Assembly (NCBI GenBank): GCA_900315085.1
Contig: OMXW01000006.1
Span: forward strand, 1-32,785
Length of the DNA: 32,785 nucleotides
Reading direction: 5' to 3'
Source: an uncultured Eubacteriales bacterium
GTDB lineage: Bacteria > Bacillota > Clostridia > Oscillospirales > Acutalibacteraceae
Of this stretch, positions 10,389-18,443 are shown piece by piece (position 1 is the stretch's first letter; every line of letters starts with the position of its first letter). Both the position numbers and the translations under genes were made by a program. Below the pieces are notes generated by a model. It was not told the DNA's origin, searched no databases, and saw nothing but the letters and a program-made list of their open reading frames with translations.

Positions 10389-10412
10389 AAGGCGGCACGC
10401 TGTGCCGCCTTT
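10389..10412 (-). terminator. Terminator after rpmE
   Basis: A perfect 10-bp stem (AAGGCGGCAC/GTGCCGCCTT, loop agc) on the minus strand is followed by a T-rich stretch. It lies about 20 bp past the rpmE stop. Confidence 0.9.
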
Positions 10413-10430
10413 GTAGTCTGAAAAATGAAA

Positions 10431-10634
10431 TTACTTTTCGATATTGAAACGCTTCTTGAATCTGTCAACACGTCCGCCTGTGTCAACGAGTTTCTGCTTT
10501 CCGGTGTAGAAAGGATGACACTTAGAACAAATTTCAACACGGATGTCCTTCTTTGTTGAACCTGTTTCAATAACATTACCGCAAGCACAAGTAATTGTTG
10601 TCTGCTCATACTTAGGATGGATATTTTCTTTCAT
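10431..10634 (-). CDS. rpmE: 50S ribosomal protein L31, zinc-binding type
   Basis: L31 of the large ribosomal subunit, 67 residues from ATG 10634. The zinc-ribbon cysteines are present (CACG near residue 16, then [13 protein letters not shown]), so this is the zinc-containing form rather than the zinc-free RpmE2 paralogue. A GTG nine bases upstream overlaps the AGGTG ribosome binding site; the ATG is preferred because the spacing is correct and MKENIHP is the family's usual N terminus. It is a single-gene unit with a clear promoter and terminator. Confidence 0.96.
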   Translation of the reverse strand: MKENIHPKYEQTTITCACGNVIETGSTKKDIRVEICSKCHPFYTGKQKLVDTGGRVDRFKKRFNIEK

Positions 10635-10671
10635 TATTTTCACCTACTTACTTTACACAATTAACAGATTG

Positions 10672-10700
10672 ATTATACTACATTTGTTTACAAAATGCAA
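10672..10700 (-). promoter_or_regulatory. Sigma-A promoter for rpmE
   Basis: TTGCAT (10695-10700) and TATAAT (10672-10677) on the minus strand are separated by exactly 17 bases and lie about 40 bp upstream of the rpmE start. Confidence 0.8.
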
Positions 10701-10738
10701 GTGTTTTTTTAAATTTTTTATTTTGAATGTTAATTCGG

Positions 10739-11512
10739 TTACTTTTCCGCCTGATAATCGGAAAATTCTTCAAGGCACATATTCAAAGTACGCATTTTTC
10801 CGGCGTATTCACTGCCTACATAACGAAAAACGGAAGCGGAATAGTTATGATGAGTCAAATCCTCTTTCGTATCGGGGAAACGGAGGATAAAACCGTACTC
10901 AATTCCTTCGCGCTCAAGAAACGCTTTTGCTTTTGAATTGCTGATATCAAAATCAACCAGCATTCCAAGCTGAGCTTCGCTCTCCCCTGCGCGGCTGACA
11001 TCAGCTGACGCCATAGCCGACGCGCGAACCTGAGAGAACTTTCCGTCCCTGTTAACCTCTTTCAGCTTCTTTTCAAACAGCTTTTCCTGTTCGTCATAGC
11101 TGATATATGCGCTTTTTATCTTTAGGCTTATTCCTTTATCCTTTGCCGCGTCAAACATTTTCTTTATATCCGAAAGCATAATGCTGTTGACCTTATAGCC
11201 TTGAAAATCCGAAAGCTCGGGAACCTCAGTTTTTTCGAGAGGATAACGCGCGCTTACGATTTTTAACAGATCGGCGGAATTATATGACTGACTGACCGCA
11301 GGAACGGCGGACTGACTGCCCGAACCCATGCTTTTAACCAGCACAACAATTGATACAATTACCGCGACAGCCAAAACAGCAGCAATAACCGCAAAAATCC
11401 TGCTCTTTGACCTGATTGGTTTTATTCTGCCTGTTTCATAGGATTCAAGAGCCTGTCTGCGCCGTTTTTTTGATTCGTTGTACCGCTTTTTTTCGGACGG
11501 GGTCAGTCCCAT
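10739..11512 (-). CDS. VanY-like membrane-anchored protein, probably catalytically inactive
   Basis: A 257-residue protein with a basic N terminus (EKKRYNESKKRRRQ), one membrane helix near residues 38-62 and an extracellular domain of the D-Ala-D-Ala carboxypeptidase VanY/LdcB fold. The fold is recognised from SAYISYDEQ (family SxYRSxxxQ), SEAQLGMLVDFDI (family SEHQTGLAVD) and FILRFPDTKEDLT followed by FRYVG (family EPWHxRYVG). The first zinc His is Ala and the EPWH block is SASV, so two of three zinc ligands and the catalytic Glu are missing; only the Asp ligand remains. It may therefore bind peptidoglycan or regulate another enzyme. It starts 11 bp after thrS and probably shares its T-box-controlled transcript. 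Confidence 0.75.
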   Translation of the reverse strand: MGLTPSEKKRYNESKKRRRQALESYETGRIKPIRSKSRIFAVIAAVLAVAVIVSIVVLVKSMGSGSQSAVPAVSQSYNSADLLKIVSARYPLEKTEVPELSDFQGYKVNSIMLSDIKKMFDAAKDKGISLKIKSAYISYDEQEKLFEKKLKEVNRDGKFSQVRASAMASADVSRAGESEAQLGMLVDFDISNSKAKAFLEREGIEYGFILRFPDTKEDLTHHNYSASVFRYVGSEYAGKMRTLNMCLEEFSDYQAEK

Positions 11513-11523
11513 ATTACACCTGC

Positions 11524-13467
11524 TTACTTAATTTGTTTTGTATCAATTTCCTCTTTAGCCATAGCGAGGAATTCTTCCAGCTTCATAGCTCCGAGGTCGC
11601 CCTCTTTTCTGTGACGAACCGAAACTGTGCCTGCCTCGATATCCTTATCGCCTACGATGAACATGTAAGGAATTTTCTCAAGCTGAGCCTCGCGGATTTT
11701 GTATCCGATTTTCTCGCTTCTGCTGTCAACCTCAACGCGAAGACCTGCTGCCTCAAGCTGCTTTTTGATTTCATATACATAGTCAAGATGTCTGTCTGCA
11801 ACGGCAAGCAGCTTAACCTGCGTGGGAGCAAGCCACATCGGGAATGCGCCTGCATACTTTTCAATAAGCAGTGCGAGAGTTCTCTCGTAGCAGCCGATTG
11901 ATGTACGGTGAATAATAAACGGATGCTTCTTAACGCCGTCGCGGTCAACGTATTCCATATTGAATTTCTCAGCGAGGTACGGGTCGATCTGAATTGTGAT
12001 CAGAGTATCTTCCTTACCGTATACGTTCTTGATCTGAATATCGAGCTTGGGACCGTAGAACGCTGCCTCACCGATTCCGATGCTGTACGGAATTTCAAGG
12101 TTATCAAGGATTTTTCCCATCATATCCTGAACATTGTCCCACTCCTCTTTTGTTCCGATATATTTTTCACGGTCGTCGGGATCCCACTGTGAGAAGCGGT
12201 AGCTTACATCCTCATAAAGACCAACAGTCTTTAGCATATATGAAGCGAGCTCAACGCAGCTCTTGAACTCATCCTCGAGCTGCTCGGGAGTACACATAAG
12301 GTGACCTTCCGAGATCGTAAACTGGCGAACGCGGATCAGACCGTGCATCTCACCCGAAGCCTCGTTGCGGAAGAGTGTTGAAGTCTCGTTATATCTCAGC
12401 GGCAGATCGCGGTATGAACGCTGCTTGTTGAGATATGCCTGATACTGGAACGGACATGTCATTGGTCTGAGAGCATAAACTTCCTCGTCGCTGTCGGGGT
12501 CGCCGAAGATGAACATGCCGTCCTGATAGTGATCCCAGTGTCCGCTGATTTTATAAAGGTCGCTCTTTGCCATAAACGGAGTTTTTGTGAGCTGCCAGCC
12601 GAGGCTCTGCTCCTTATCTTCAACAAAACGCTGCAAAAGCTGAATTACTCTCGCGCCCTTTGGAAGAAGAATAGGCAAGCCCTGACCGATGTAATCTACT
12701 GTTGTAAAGAAACCGAGCTCACGGCCGATTTTATTATGGTCGCGCTTTCTTGCTTCTTCCATCATCTTTAAATGCTCCTCAAGCATTGAAGCTTTCGGGA
12801 AAGCGATACCGTAAACGCGGCAGAGCTGTGCTTTGTTCGCGTCGCCTCTCCAGTACGCGCCTGTACAGTTTGTAAGCTCAACAGCCTTGATGGGAGCAAC
12901 GCTCATGAGGTGAGGACCTGCGCAAAGGTCTGTAAACTCACCCTGCTTATAGAAGCTGATGTTCTCGCCCTTGTCGCTGTGCTCTGAAGCAAGCTCAACC
13001 TTGTAGGGCTCGTTCATCTCTGTGAGCTTTGCAACCGCCTCCTCGGGAGGAAGCTCAAAACGCTCGATTTCAAGACCTGACTTTACAATCTTTTTCATCT
13101 CTGCCTTGATTTTCTGTAAGTCCTCGTTTGAGAAAGGCTTTTCTACATCGAAGTCATAGTAAAATCCGTTTTCAATTGCGGGGCCGATTGCACATTTTGC
13201 GTTCGGGTACAGTCTTTTTACAGCCTGCGCAAGAACGTGCGACGCGGAATGCCAGAAAGCATGCTTTCCGTCCGGATCGTCAAACGTGAGAAGCTCAAGC
13301 TTGCAGTCCTCGTTTAGAGGAGTTCTCAAATCCTTAACCTCATTGTTAACTCTTGCCGCGCATACGCTTTTATACAAGCCCATGCCGATTGATTTTGCGA
13401 TTTCCGCGGGCGATACACCGTTTTCAAATTCCTTGATAACGCCGCCTTTTAATTCAACATTAATCAT
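11524..13467 (-). CDS. thrS: Threonyl-tRNA synthetase
   Basis: ThrRS charges tRNA-Thr and edits mischarged serine. It is 647 residues from ATG 13467. The N-terminal TGS domain (INVELKGGVIKEF) is followed by the editing domain (HSASHVLAQAVKRL, with YYDFD and CAGPHL) and the class II catalytic core (motif 2 near RNEASGEMHGLIRVRQF, motif 3 near HRTSIGCYERTLALLIE). The C terminus is an anticodon-binding domain (VKLLAVADRHLDY). A TTG 21 bases upstream is in frame, but AGGAGA correctly precedes the ATG. Expression should be controlled by the T-box leader directly upstream. Confidence 0.98.
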   Translation of the reverse strand: MINVELKGGVIKEFENGVSPAEIAKSIGMGLYKSVCAARVNNEVKDLRTPLNEDCKLELLTFDDPDGKHAFWHSASHVLAQAVKRLYPNAKCAIGPAIENGFYYDFDVEKPFSNEDLQKIKAEMKKIVKSGLEIERFELPPEEAVAKLTEMNEPYKVELASEHSDKGENISFYKQGEFTDLCAGPHLMSVAPIKAVELTNCTGAYWRGDANKAQLCRVYGIAFPKASMLEEHLKMMEEARKRDHNKIGRELGFFTTVDYIGQGLPILLPKGARVIQLLQRFVEDKEQSLGWQLTKTPFMAKSDLYKISGHWDHYQDGMFIFGDPDSDEEVYALRPMTCPFQYQAYLNKQRSYRDLPLRYNETSTLFRNEASGEMHGLIRVRQFTISEGHLMCTPEQLEDEFKSCVELASYMLKTVGLYEDVSYRFSQWDPDDREKYIGTKEEWDNVQDMMGKILDNLEIPYSIGIGEAAFYGPKLDIQIKNVYGKEDTLITIQIDPYLAEKFNMEYVDRDGVKKHPFIIHRTSIGCYERTLALLIEKYAGAFPMWLAPTQVKLLAVADRHLDYVYEIKKQLEAAGLRVEVDSRSEKIGYKIREAQLEKIPYMFIVGDKDIEAGTVSVRHRKEGDLGAMKLEEFLAMAKEEIDTKQIK

Positions 13468-13492
13468 TAGTATTCTCCTATCTAACAAAAAT

Positions 13493-13727
13493 ATAAAAGT
13501 CCCAATACCCGTAAAGGTATTGGGACGAAGTTTCTCGTGGTTCCACCCAAGTTCGTTTAATTCAAATAAAGAATTAAACCTCTTTGTTCCTTAACGCGGA
13601 TTACGCCGCGCCATTTCCTGCGCGGAGCTCAAAGGCGGTAAGCGGCAAGTCCGAATATGAAGCTTTCAGCATTTGCTTCACTCTCTGGAAACGGATTGTT
13701 GCAACTGTTGTCCTTATCACTGCTGTT
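13493..13727 (-). promoter_or_regulatory. T-box riboswitch leader of thrS
   Basis: The leader between promoter and thrS has the layout of a T-box: an AGAGAG motif and GCTGAAAGCTTC in stem I, a stem III hairpin (CGCGG/CCGCG), the T-box sequence GGGTGGAACCACG (13536-13550), and a terminator hairpin at 13499-13526 (GTCCCAATACC/GGGTATTGGGAC) followed by T residues. A candidate specifier codon ACC (Thr) lies at 13637-13639; this position is inferred without folding. Uncharged tRNA-Thr should favour the antiterminator and allow thrS transcription. Confidence 0.93.
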
Positions 13728-13733
13728 AGACAT

Positions 13734-13762
13734 ATAATAACACTGCAAATTCACAATGTCAA
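13734..13762 (-). promoter_or_regulatory. Sigma-A promoter for thrS
   Basis: A consensus TTGACA (13757-13762) and TATTAT (13734-13739) are separated by 17 bases on the minus strand, just upstream of the T-box leader. Confidence 0.88.
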
Positions 13763-13768
13763 GTGTAA

Positions 13769-15289
13769 TTATTTTTCAAAATCTTTTAACAGATTGTTGA
13801 TTTCATTAAGTCTGCGCTCATAGTAATCATCATCCTTGGTTTCCGGTACCTGCGATTTTTTGAGCTGCGCGTTAACAAAATCAGCATTGCTTTTTTCTTC
13901 CTCAGCCTGATTTGCTTTGGCTGCCTTTTCTGCTTCCTCGGCTTTTTTTGCTTCAACAAGCTTCTTTGCCTGCTCTTCCATTTTTGCCTCGGCAGCCTTT
14001 TTATTATCGTCATCGTTCTTAGAACGCGACTTTATTTCGGCTTTCTTGGCTTCCTCAAGCATACGCTGAGCGTCGGAAACTGATTTTTTCTCGAACTTTT
14101 TCTTTTCTTTTTCAGCCTTCTTTGAGTTCATTTCAATATCATCCTGATACGGAACGGTCAAAGGAGCCTCGGTATTCTTTTGCTCGTGCTTTGTGAAATA
14201 AGGAATCGGTTCGTCGTCCTCTTCATCAATGCTGTAACCGATTATAAAATCATCCAGACCTTTGGCATTGGTGTAATAGTCGTCATCGTACTTTACATGA
14301 GGATCATTCCCCGCGGGTCTTTCTGAAAAAACCAGATCTTCGTACTCTTCGGTGTTGATATATTCCTTTTCGGTTTCAGCCTGCTCAACAACCGCTTTTT
14401 CCTCTTTGGTAGGCTTCTTTTTTTCTTTGATCTGCTTAACGGTTTTATCGTCGGCAGGAAGTCCGTCTACTACTTCAAACTCATCCTTTGTGTATGAGTT
14501 CATGAACATCTCGGCGATGAACGAAGCGGCATACAGACCGAGAATAATAAACTGTACAGCCGCGAGCAGTGCGGAGTACTCATATCCCTCTCTTGTGAGG
14601 CGAAGGATCTCATAAACGCCGAATGTGATATTAACCGCAACAGCGGGTAAACCGTAAATAAAGCAGGATTTAACTGGATTTCTGCCCTTTATTCTTGAAA
14701 CGATCATTGAATTTGAGAACAGATAAAGCGTCATGAAGATATAGCAGAACATAGAGGTCAAATCTCTTGAGTAAATCGAAGCTTTAGTAGCCATAAGGAA
14801 TTCGGACACAAGCTCCGCGCATCCCCAAAGCGCGGGGAATACAAAGAGCATCGAGATGTTCGAAACTATGCTCTTGCCCTGAAAATGCACCTTTGATATG
14901 AGCATTAGCGCAATGCCTGCCGGCAATGAGAAAATAGCACAGATGATAATCATCATGTAGTATTCGGAATCAATGCTGTTAGAAAGCGCGGCTGAAAATC
15001 TTGCCGCTGATGCCGCGATTATCGCTGCGCCGCTCAAAAGTGACAGTGCGCCTGCGGCTACATTCCTTTTAACAGGATAAACCGGAGCGGTTTTACGGTC
15101 AAATATGTTAAGAATAATAGAAACAATAAAAAGACCGATTGATATACCGATTACGGTATATGTGATGTTCATTACGTTCATTCCGAGAAACAGTCCGTTG
15201 CCGTCAAGCCCGAAAAGACTCATCAGCTTCAGGAACATCATTGCTATGAATGCCGGAACAAACGGGAATACAGAATATTTTACTTTCAT
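13769..15289 (-). CDS. Polytopic membrane protein with long charged coiled-coil tail
   Basis: I do not recognise the family. The first 270 or so of 506 residues contain about eight hydrophobic segments (for example NVMNITYTVIGISIGLFIVS, YYMMIIICAIFSLPAGIALM and SALLAAVQFIILGLYAASF). The remainder is a cytoplasm-type tail, acidic in the middle (EEDDEP, DDDYY) and then alanine/lysine/glutamate-rich (ADAxKKAAEAKMEEQAKKL style), predicted to form a long coiled coil. The tail ends YYERRLNEINNLLKDFEK. GGTGGAG supports the ATG start. It has its own promoter and no clear operon partner. A role in the cell envelope or division is possible, but nothing in the sequence proves it. Confidence 0.7.
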   Translation of the reverse strand: MKVKYSVFPFVPAFIAMMFLKLMSLFGLDGNGLFLGMNVMNITYTVIGISIGLFIVSIILNIFDRKTAPVYPVKRNVAAGALSLLSGAAIIAASAARFSAALSNSIDSEYYMMIIICAIFSLPAGIALMLISKVHFQGKSIVSNISMLFVFPALWGCAELVSEFLMATKASIYSRDLTSMFCYIFMTLYLFSNSMIVSRIKGRNPVKSCFIYGLPAVAVNITFGVYEILRLTREGYEYSALLAAVQFIILGLYAASFIAEMFMNSYTKDEFEVVDGLPADDKTVKQIKEKKKPTKEEKAVVEQAETEKEYINTEEYEDLVFSERPAGNDPHVKYDDDYYTNAKGLDDFIIGYSIDEEDDEPIPYFTKHEQKNTEAPLTVPYQDDIEMNSKKAEKEKKKFEKKSVSDAQRMLEEAKKAEIKSRSKNDDDNKKAAEAKMEEQAKKLVEAKKAEEAEKAAKANQAEEEKSNADFVNAQLKKSQVPETKDDDYYERRLNEINNLLKDFEK

Positions 15290-15336
15290 AAATAGTCTCC
15301 ACCCTGTTTTGAATCAAATTAGTTCCACAAGTTATC

Positions 15337-15372
15337 TTAGCTAAAATGCGTACATATAATATTTTAAGCTAA
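15337..15372. repeat. Inverted repeat across a divergent promoter region
   Basis: TTAGCTAAAAT (15337-15347) and ATTTTAAGCTAA (15361-15372) are inverted copies differing by one inserted A. The repeat overlaps the -10 of the minus-strand promoter and a TATAAT (15355-15360) on the plus strand, so it could be an operator acting on both directions or a short leader hairpin. Confidence 0.5.
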
Positions 15373-15389
15373 ATACAGCGCATTGTCAA
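15361..15389 (-). promoter_or_regulatory. Sigma-A promoter for the membrane protein gene
   Basis: TTGACA (15384-15389) and TAAAAT (15361-15366) on the minus strand have a 17-base spacer, about 70 bp upstream of the start at 15289. Confidence 0.8.
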
Positions 15390-15464
15390 GCAAAAATAAT
15401 GATAATAAAATTAATCTATAGCGGTTTTTTATTGTTAAGTAGTGTGAAAAAGGTGGTAATCTTA

Positions 15465-16004
15465 TTGAAGCATAAGATTTTTATGCTGATTTGTATTTTT
15501 GCGGCAATGGCAACTATTCCCGTTGTCTGCCTTAACTTTGAAGCCAAAACAAAAAAGGAAAATTCTTCCGATGATATTTCCGACATTGTATGTAAAACCG
15601 CCTGCGCTTACTGCAACAATGAATTTTGCGACGAGGCAATTGAGGCGATTACAGAGGTTATTGTTACAAATATTAAGTCCGGTTATTCGTACGAAAGCAA
15701 GGATATTTCCGATAAGGAATTATTTAAAAGAATTAAGGCGCTTTATAATTCGAAATCAGAATTATACATAAACAATAGTATTAAATTTATTCCATTATCA
15801 GTTTGCTCAAACGGTTCAACACAAAAATCGAAAAAATATGACTATATCTCCCCTGTTGCCTCTCCGTGGGACTGCTTTTCAAATAATTACAGCAAAAACA
15901 ACAGCTGCGAGGGTGTAAGCGCTGACGGAATTAATTATCTGTGCAAAAACGGATTCAGCAAAAAAGACGCTTTAAAATGGTATATTCCAAACCTTACCGA
16001 TTGA
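15465..16004 (+). CDS. Short divergent SpoIID-like exported protein
   Basis: From TTG 15465 this is 179 residues. The longer ATG frame from 15399 would bury AAGGTGG (15450-15456) inside the gene, so the TTG is preferred. An N-terminal hydrophobic segment (FMLICIFAAMATIPVVCL) suggests membrane anchoring or export. Two blocks recall SpoIID/LytB domains: NNEFCDEAIEAITEVIVTN (compare the family's xxSFPEEALKAQAVAARTY) and, after SPWDC, GVSADGINYLCKNGFSKKDALKWY (compare GVSQYGANxLAKxGxSYxxILxxYY). In that alignment the family's catalytic Glu falls on Tyr, so lytic transglycosylase activity is doubtful. The many cysteines are unusual. The family call is tentative. Confidence 0.5.
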   Translation: MKHKIFMLICIFAAMATIPVVCLNFEAKTKKENSSDDISDIVCKTACAYCNNEFCDEAIEAITEVIVTNIKSGYSYESKDISDKELFKRIKALYNSKSELYINNSIKFIPLSVCSNGSTQKSKKYDYISPVASPWDCFSNNYSKNNSCEGVSADGINYLCKNGFSKKDALKWYIPNLTD

Positions 16005-16056
16005 TTTAACAATAATATTATGGTAAAATATGTTCAAAAACGCGGAGGTATAAATA

Positions 16057-16530
16057 ATGAAAAAGATTATCGCACTGTTGCTCGCCGTAATTTCCGTAAC
16101 CGCTTTCACCGCCTGCTCAAATAATTCTCAAAACGGCTCGTCCCAAAGCAGCGAGGTTTTTGCGGATATGTTTGAACTCAGTCAAAAAATGCTGAAAGCA
16201 GATGATACTCTGCCTATTATGATGACTGTCAGCAACGACGAGGACAAGGACGGTCAGAAGTTCAGGCAGCACTGCGATTTTGATTTTTCAAAGGTAAAAT
16301 CATACTTCTGGTCATATGAGGAAACAGGAAAACCGTATGAGATCGCCGCTGTAGAGCTGAAAGATTCATCGGATACCGAAGCTCTAAAAGCTTCATTGGA
16401 CAAACATCTGACCTCAATCGGCGCGGATAAAAATAATTCCGAGATTGTTTCAAAAGGAAACTACACAGCGCTGATTGCCTGCAATCAAAAGGATAAAGTA
16501 AAGGAAACATTTGAAATCCTGGTAAAATAA
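16057..16530 (+). CDS. DUF4358-like lipoprotein
   Basis: A 157-residue lipoprotein. MKKIIALLLAVISVTAFTAC is a textbook lipobox signal with the acylated Cys at residue 20, followed by an S/N/Q-rich linker. The mature domain (SKVKSYFWSYEETGKPYEIA, VELKDSSDTEALKASLDKHL) resembles DUF4358 proteins, which often precede or follow sporulation or cell-envelope genes in clostridia; function is unknown. A GCGGAGGT site precedes the ATG. It begins 52 bp after the SpoIID-like gene on the same strand and may be co-transcribed with it. Confidence 0.75.
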   Translation: MKKIIALLLAVISVTAFTACSNNSQNGSSQSSEVFADMFELSQKMLKADDTLPIMMTVSNDEDKDGQKFRQHCDFDFSKVKSYFWSYEETGKPYEIAAVELKDSSDTEALKASLDKHLTSIGADKNNSEIVSKGNYTALIACNQKDKVKETFEILVK

Positions 16531-16535
16531 ATTTA

Positions 16536-16567
16536 TTAAGCCGCGGTCAAATAAGATCGCGGCTTAA
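16536..16567. terminator. Bidirectional terminator between the lipoprotein gene and cotJC
   Basis: A 13-bp stem (TTAAGCCGCGGTC/GATCGCGGCTTAA with one G-T pair, loop aaataa) lies between converging genes. AT-rich tracts flank both sides, so it can serve the plus-strand lipoprotein gene and the minus-strand cotJC. Confidence 0.8.
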
Positions 16568-16571
16568 ATTA

Positions 16572-16786
16572 TTATTTCTTATTTTGTTTTTTAAAGCACG
16601 CCTTATCATAGGACGGGTTGAACGCGTAGAAGTTCTTTTCATTTAGGGAATCTGTGAGCAAACGCAAGTTCTCACCAAATCTCTGATAGTGTACAACCTC
16701 GCGTTCGCGTAAAAATCTAATTGCGTCCTTTACATCGTAATCATCGCAGAAGCGCAGGATGTTATCGTAGGTTGTTCTTGCCTTTT
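16572..16786 (-). CDS. cotJC: cotJC segment 3 (C-terminal residues 140-207)
   Basis: This open stretch has no start of its own and encodes the C terminus of a manganese-catalase-like CotJC protein. After the shared core (KA codons) it reads RTTYDNILRFCDDYDVKDA, then FLREREVVHYQRFGE, ending KKQNKK and a TAA at 16572. The His in REVVH is the last metal ligand of the family. Upstream the frame runs into the stop of the adjacent recombinase gene. It fits in frame onto segment 2 at the 9-bp repeat 16778-16786 / 22071-22079. The segment shows no internal stop or frameshift, which argues against random decay. Confidence 0.88.
16778..16786. other. Recombination core, element 1, recombinase side
   Basis: The plus-strand sequence TTGCCTTTT recurs at 22071-22079. 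Both copies sit at the same codon position of cotJC (AAG GCA on the minus strand), so crossing over anywhere within the nine bases restores the frame. It is 25 bp from the end of the recombinase gene. Confidence 0.8.
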
Positions 16787-16811
16787 GCTCCCCTAAGGCT
16801 GTATAGACACT

Positions 16812-18311
16812 TCAAAAGTTCCAGTAAATATTTATTACTCTGTTATTTCTGCTCCCTCCTATTTCTATTTTTTCTATAAGTGTTTGAGCAGTCAAATAGT
16901 CAAGCTTGCTTATAGTTTTCAGTTGGTTAAGATTCGGAGTATTATTTGGAATATGTGATAATTCGCTTTTAACTGTTTTTATTTCCTCCGAGAAACGTTT
17001 TTTTAAACTCAAATATTCTTCTTTTGTTATCAGTCCGTCAAGTTTATCATAATAAATTGAGTTCAGCCGGTTATTAAGCTTTGCAAGCTCTGAATTTAAG
17101 GTTTCAGGCTTCAAATACTGTTCAGAATATTCCGATTGTGTATTAATTAATTCTGACAGCATATTTTGGTCAAGATATTTTTCAAGGATTGTTTTGAGTT
17201 TACATATTATCTCCCCGTGCAAGACTGTTTCAGATATTGTCATACCTCCGCATCGGGATTTGTCAACAAAGGCGGTATTACAACGGAAATATCTTTTTCC
17301 GCCCGAATAGTATACTCGCATTGAGCCGCCGCAGTTAAGGCACCTTACTTTTCCTGCCAAAACGTTCGGCTTCCCTGTTTTTCCGCTTTTTAGCTTCTCT
17401 TTCCTGAGCTTCTGCGCTTTATCCCATACTTTACGGCTGATTATTGCTTCATGCGTATTCTCAACAATATCCCACTCAGACGGCGGTTTTTGCCTCTGCT
17501 TGCTTGATTTATAGGAAACCTTTTCCTGCCTGCCCTGAACCGTATTTCCTATGTAAATCTGATTTGAAAGAATTCTCTGCACCGAATATGTATGCCACAT
17601 ATCCGAGCAATCTCGGTGGATATTCTGAAAAGATTGTTCGTGCTGTTTTTTATATGTCGCGGGATTTGGTATTCTCTCAGTATTTAATATTCTTGCGATT
17701 GAGGTTACTCCCATACCATTTAAATATAGTCGAAAAATATATCTGACCGTATTTGCGGCTTCATCGTCAATAATCAGGCGGTTCTTATTTTGCGGATCTT
17801 TTATATATCCAAACGGCGCGAAAGCTCCTACCCAAAGTCCCTGTCTGCGTTTATTTGAAAGAGTTGCGCGGATATTTTCCGACAAGTCCTCGAGGTACCA
17901 CTGATCGGTAAGAGCGAAAATCTGGCGCGTTTTCCTGTTTGCTCTGTTCATTGTATCGCCGTTATCTACAACCGAAATAAAACGAATCCCCCATATCGGA
18001 AATAATCCGTTTACATACTTTTCAATAAGCTCCATATCACGAGCAAATCTTGACTGGGTTTTGCAGATTATTGTGTTAAAGCGCTTTTTTCGTGCGTCGG
18101 AAATCATTCGGTTGAATTCGGGACGTTCTCTGTCTGAGCCGCTGAAATCCTCGTCTTTATAGATATCATATATTTCAAAGCCGTTTCTTTTGCAATAATC
18201 GGTTAGAATATTCTGCTGATTTATAATACTTTCGCTTTCATCATCCCTGCTCAGTTTATTTCTGTCCTCCTGCGAGAGCCTGGCATATAAAGCGGCGATT
18301 TGTTTTTGCAT
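16812..18311 (-). CDS. Large serine recombinase of element 1
   Basis: A 499-residue site-specific recombinase. The resolvase domain begins AALYARLSQED with the catalytic Ser at residue 13, followed by the DEDFSGSDRERPEFN loop and TQSRFARD. The recombinase domain (FGYIKDP, IARILNTERIPNP, VQRILSNQIYIGN) is followed by a zinc ribbon (RCLNCGGSM then RCGG, about residues 322-360) and a coiled-coil tail (LNSELAKLNNRLNSIYYDKL). All parts expected of an active enzyme are present. The gene ends 25 bp from the cotJC junction, the usual position of an integrase beside its attachment site. It follows a 35-residue gene by 3 bp. It is the likely enzyme for excising element 1. Confidence 0.95.
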   Translation of the reverse strand: MQKQIAALYARLSQEDRNKLSRDDESESIINQQNILTDYCKRNGFEIYDIYKDEDFSGSDRERPEFNRMISDARKKRFNTIICKTQSRFARDMELIEKYVNGLFPIWGIRFISVVDNGDTMNRANRKTRQIFALTDQWYLEDLSENIRATLSNKRRQGLWVGAFAPFGYIKDPQNKNRLIIDDEAANTVRYIFRLYLNGMGVTSIARILNTERIPNPATYKKQHEQSFQNIHRDCSDMWHTYSVQRILSNQIYIGNTVQGRQEKVSYKSSKQRQKPPSEWDIVENTHEAIISRKVWDKAQKLRKEKLKSGKTGKPNVLAGKVRCLNCGGSMRVYYSGGKRYFRCNTAFVDKSRCGGMTISETVLHGEIICKLKTILEKYLDQNMLSELINTQSEYSEQYLKPETLNSELAKLNNRLNSIYYDKLDGLITKEEYLSLKKRFSEEIKTVKSELSHIPNNTPNLNQLKTISKLDYLTAQTLIEKIEIGGSRNNRVINIYWNF

Positions 18312-18314
18312 AAA

Positions 18315-18422
18315 TCAGGCTCTTTCACGGTTAATAATTATATATGCTGCCGCATTATTTAACAATTCCTTTTTCTCGCTTTCGCACTTGCTCTTAAAGA
18401 TGCTGTTCACTTTTATTTCCAT
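18315..18422 (-). CDS. 35-residue small protein upstream of recombinase 1
   Basis: A short gene (MEIKVNSIFKS... ending NRERA) with a good AAGGAG site and a stop 3 bp before the recombinase ATG, so the two should be co-translated. It is hydrophilic and helical in character, with no recognised domain. By position it could be a recombination directionality factor or a conserved companion of this recombinase type; this is a guess from context only. Confidence 0.55.
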   Translation of the reverse strand: MEIKVNSIFKSKCESEKKELLNNAAAYIIINRERA

Positions 18423-18443
18423 AACAAAATCACTCCTTGCCAA

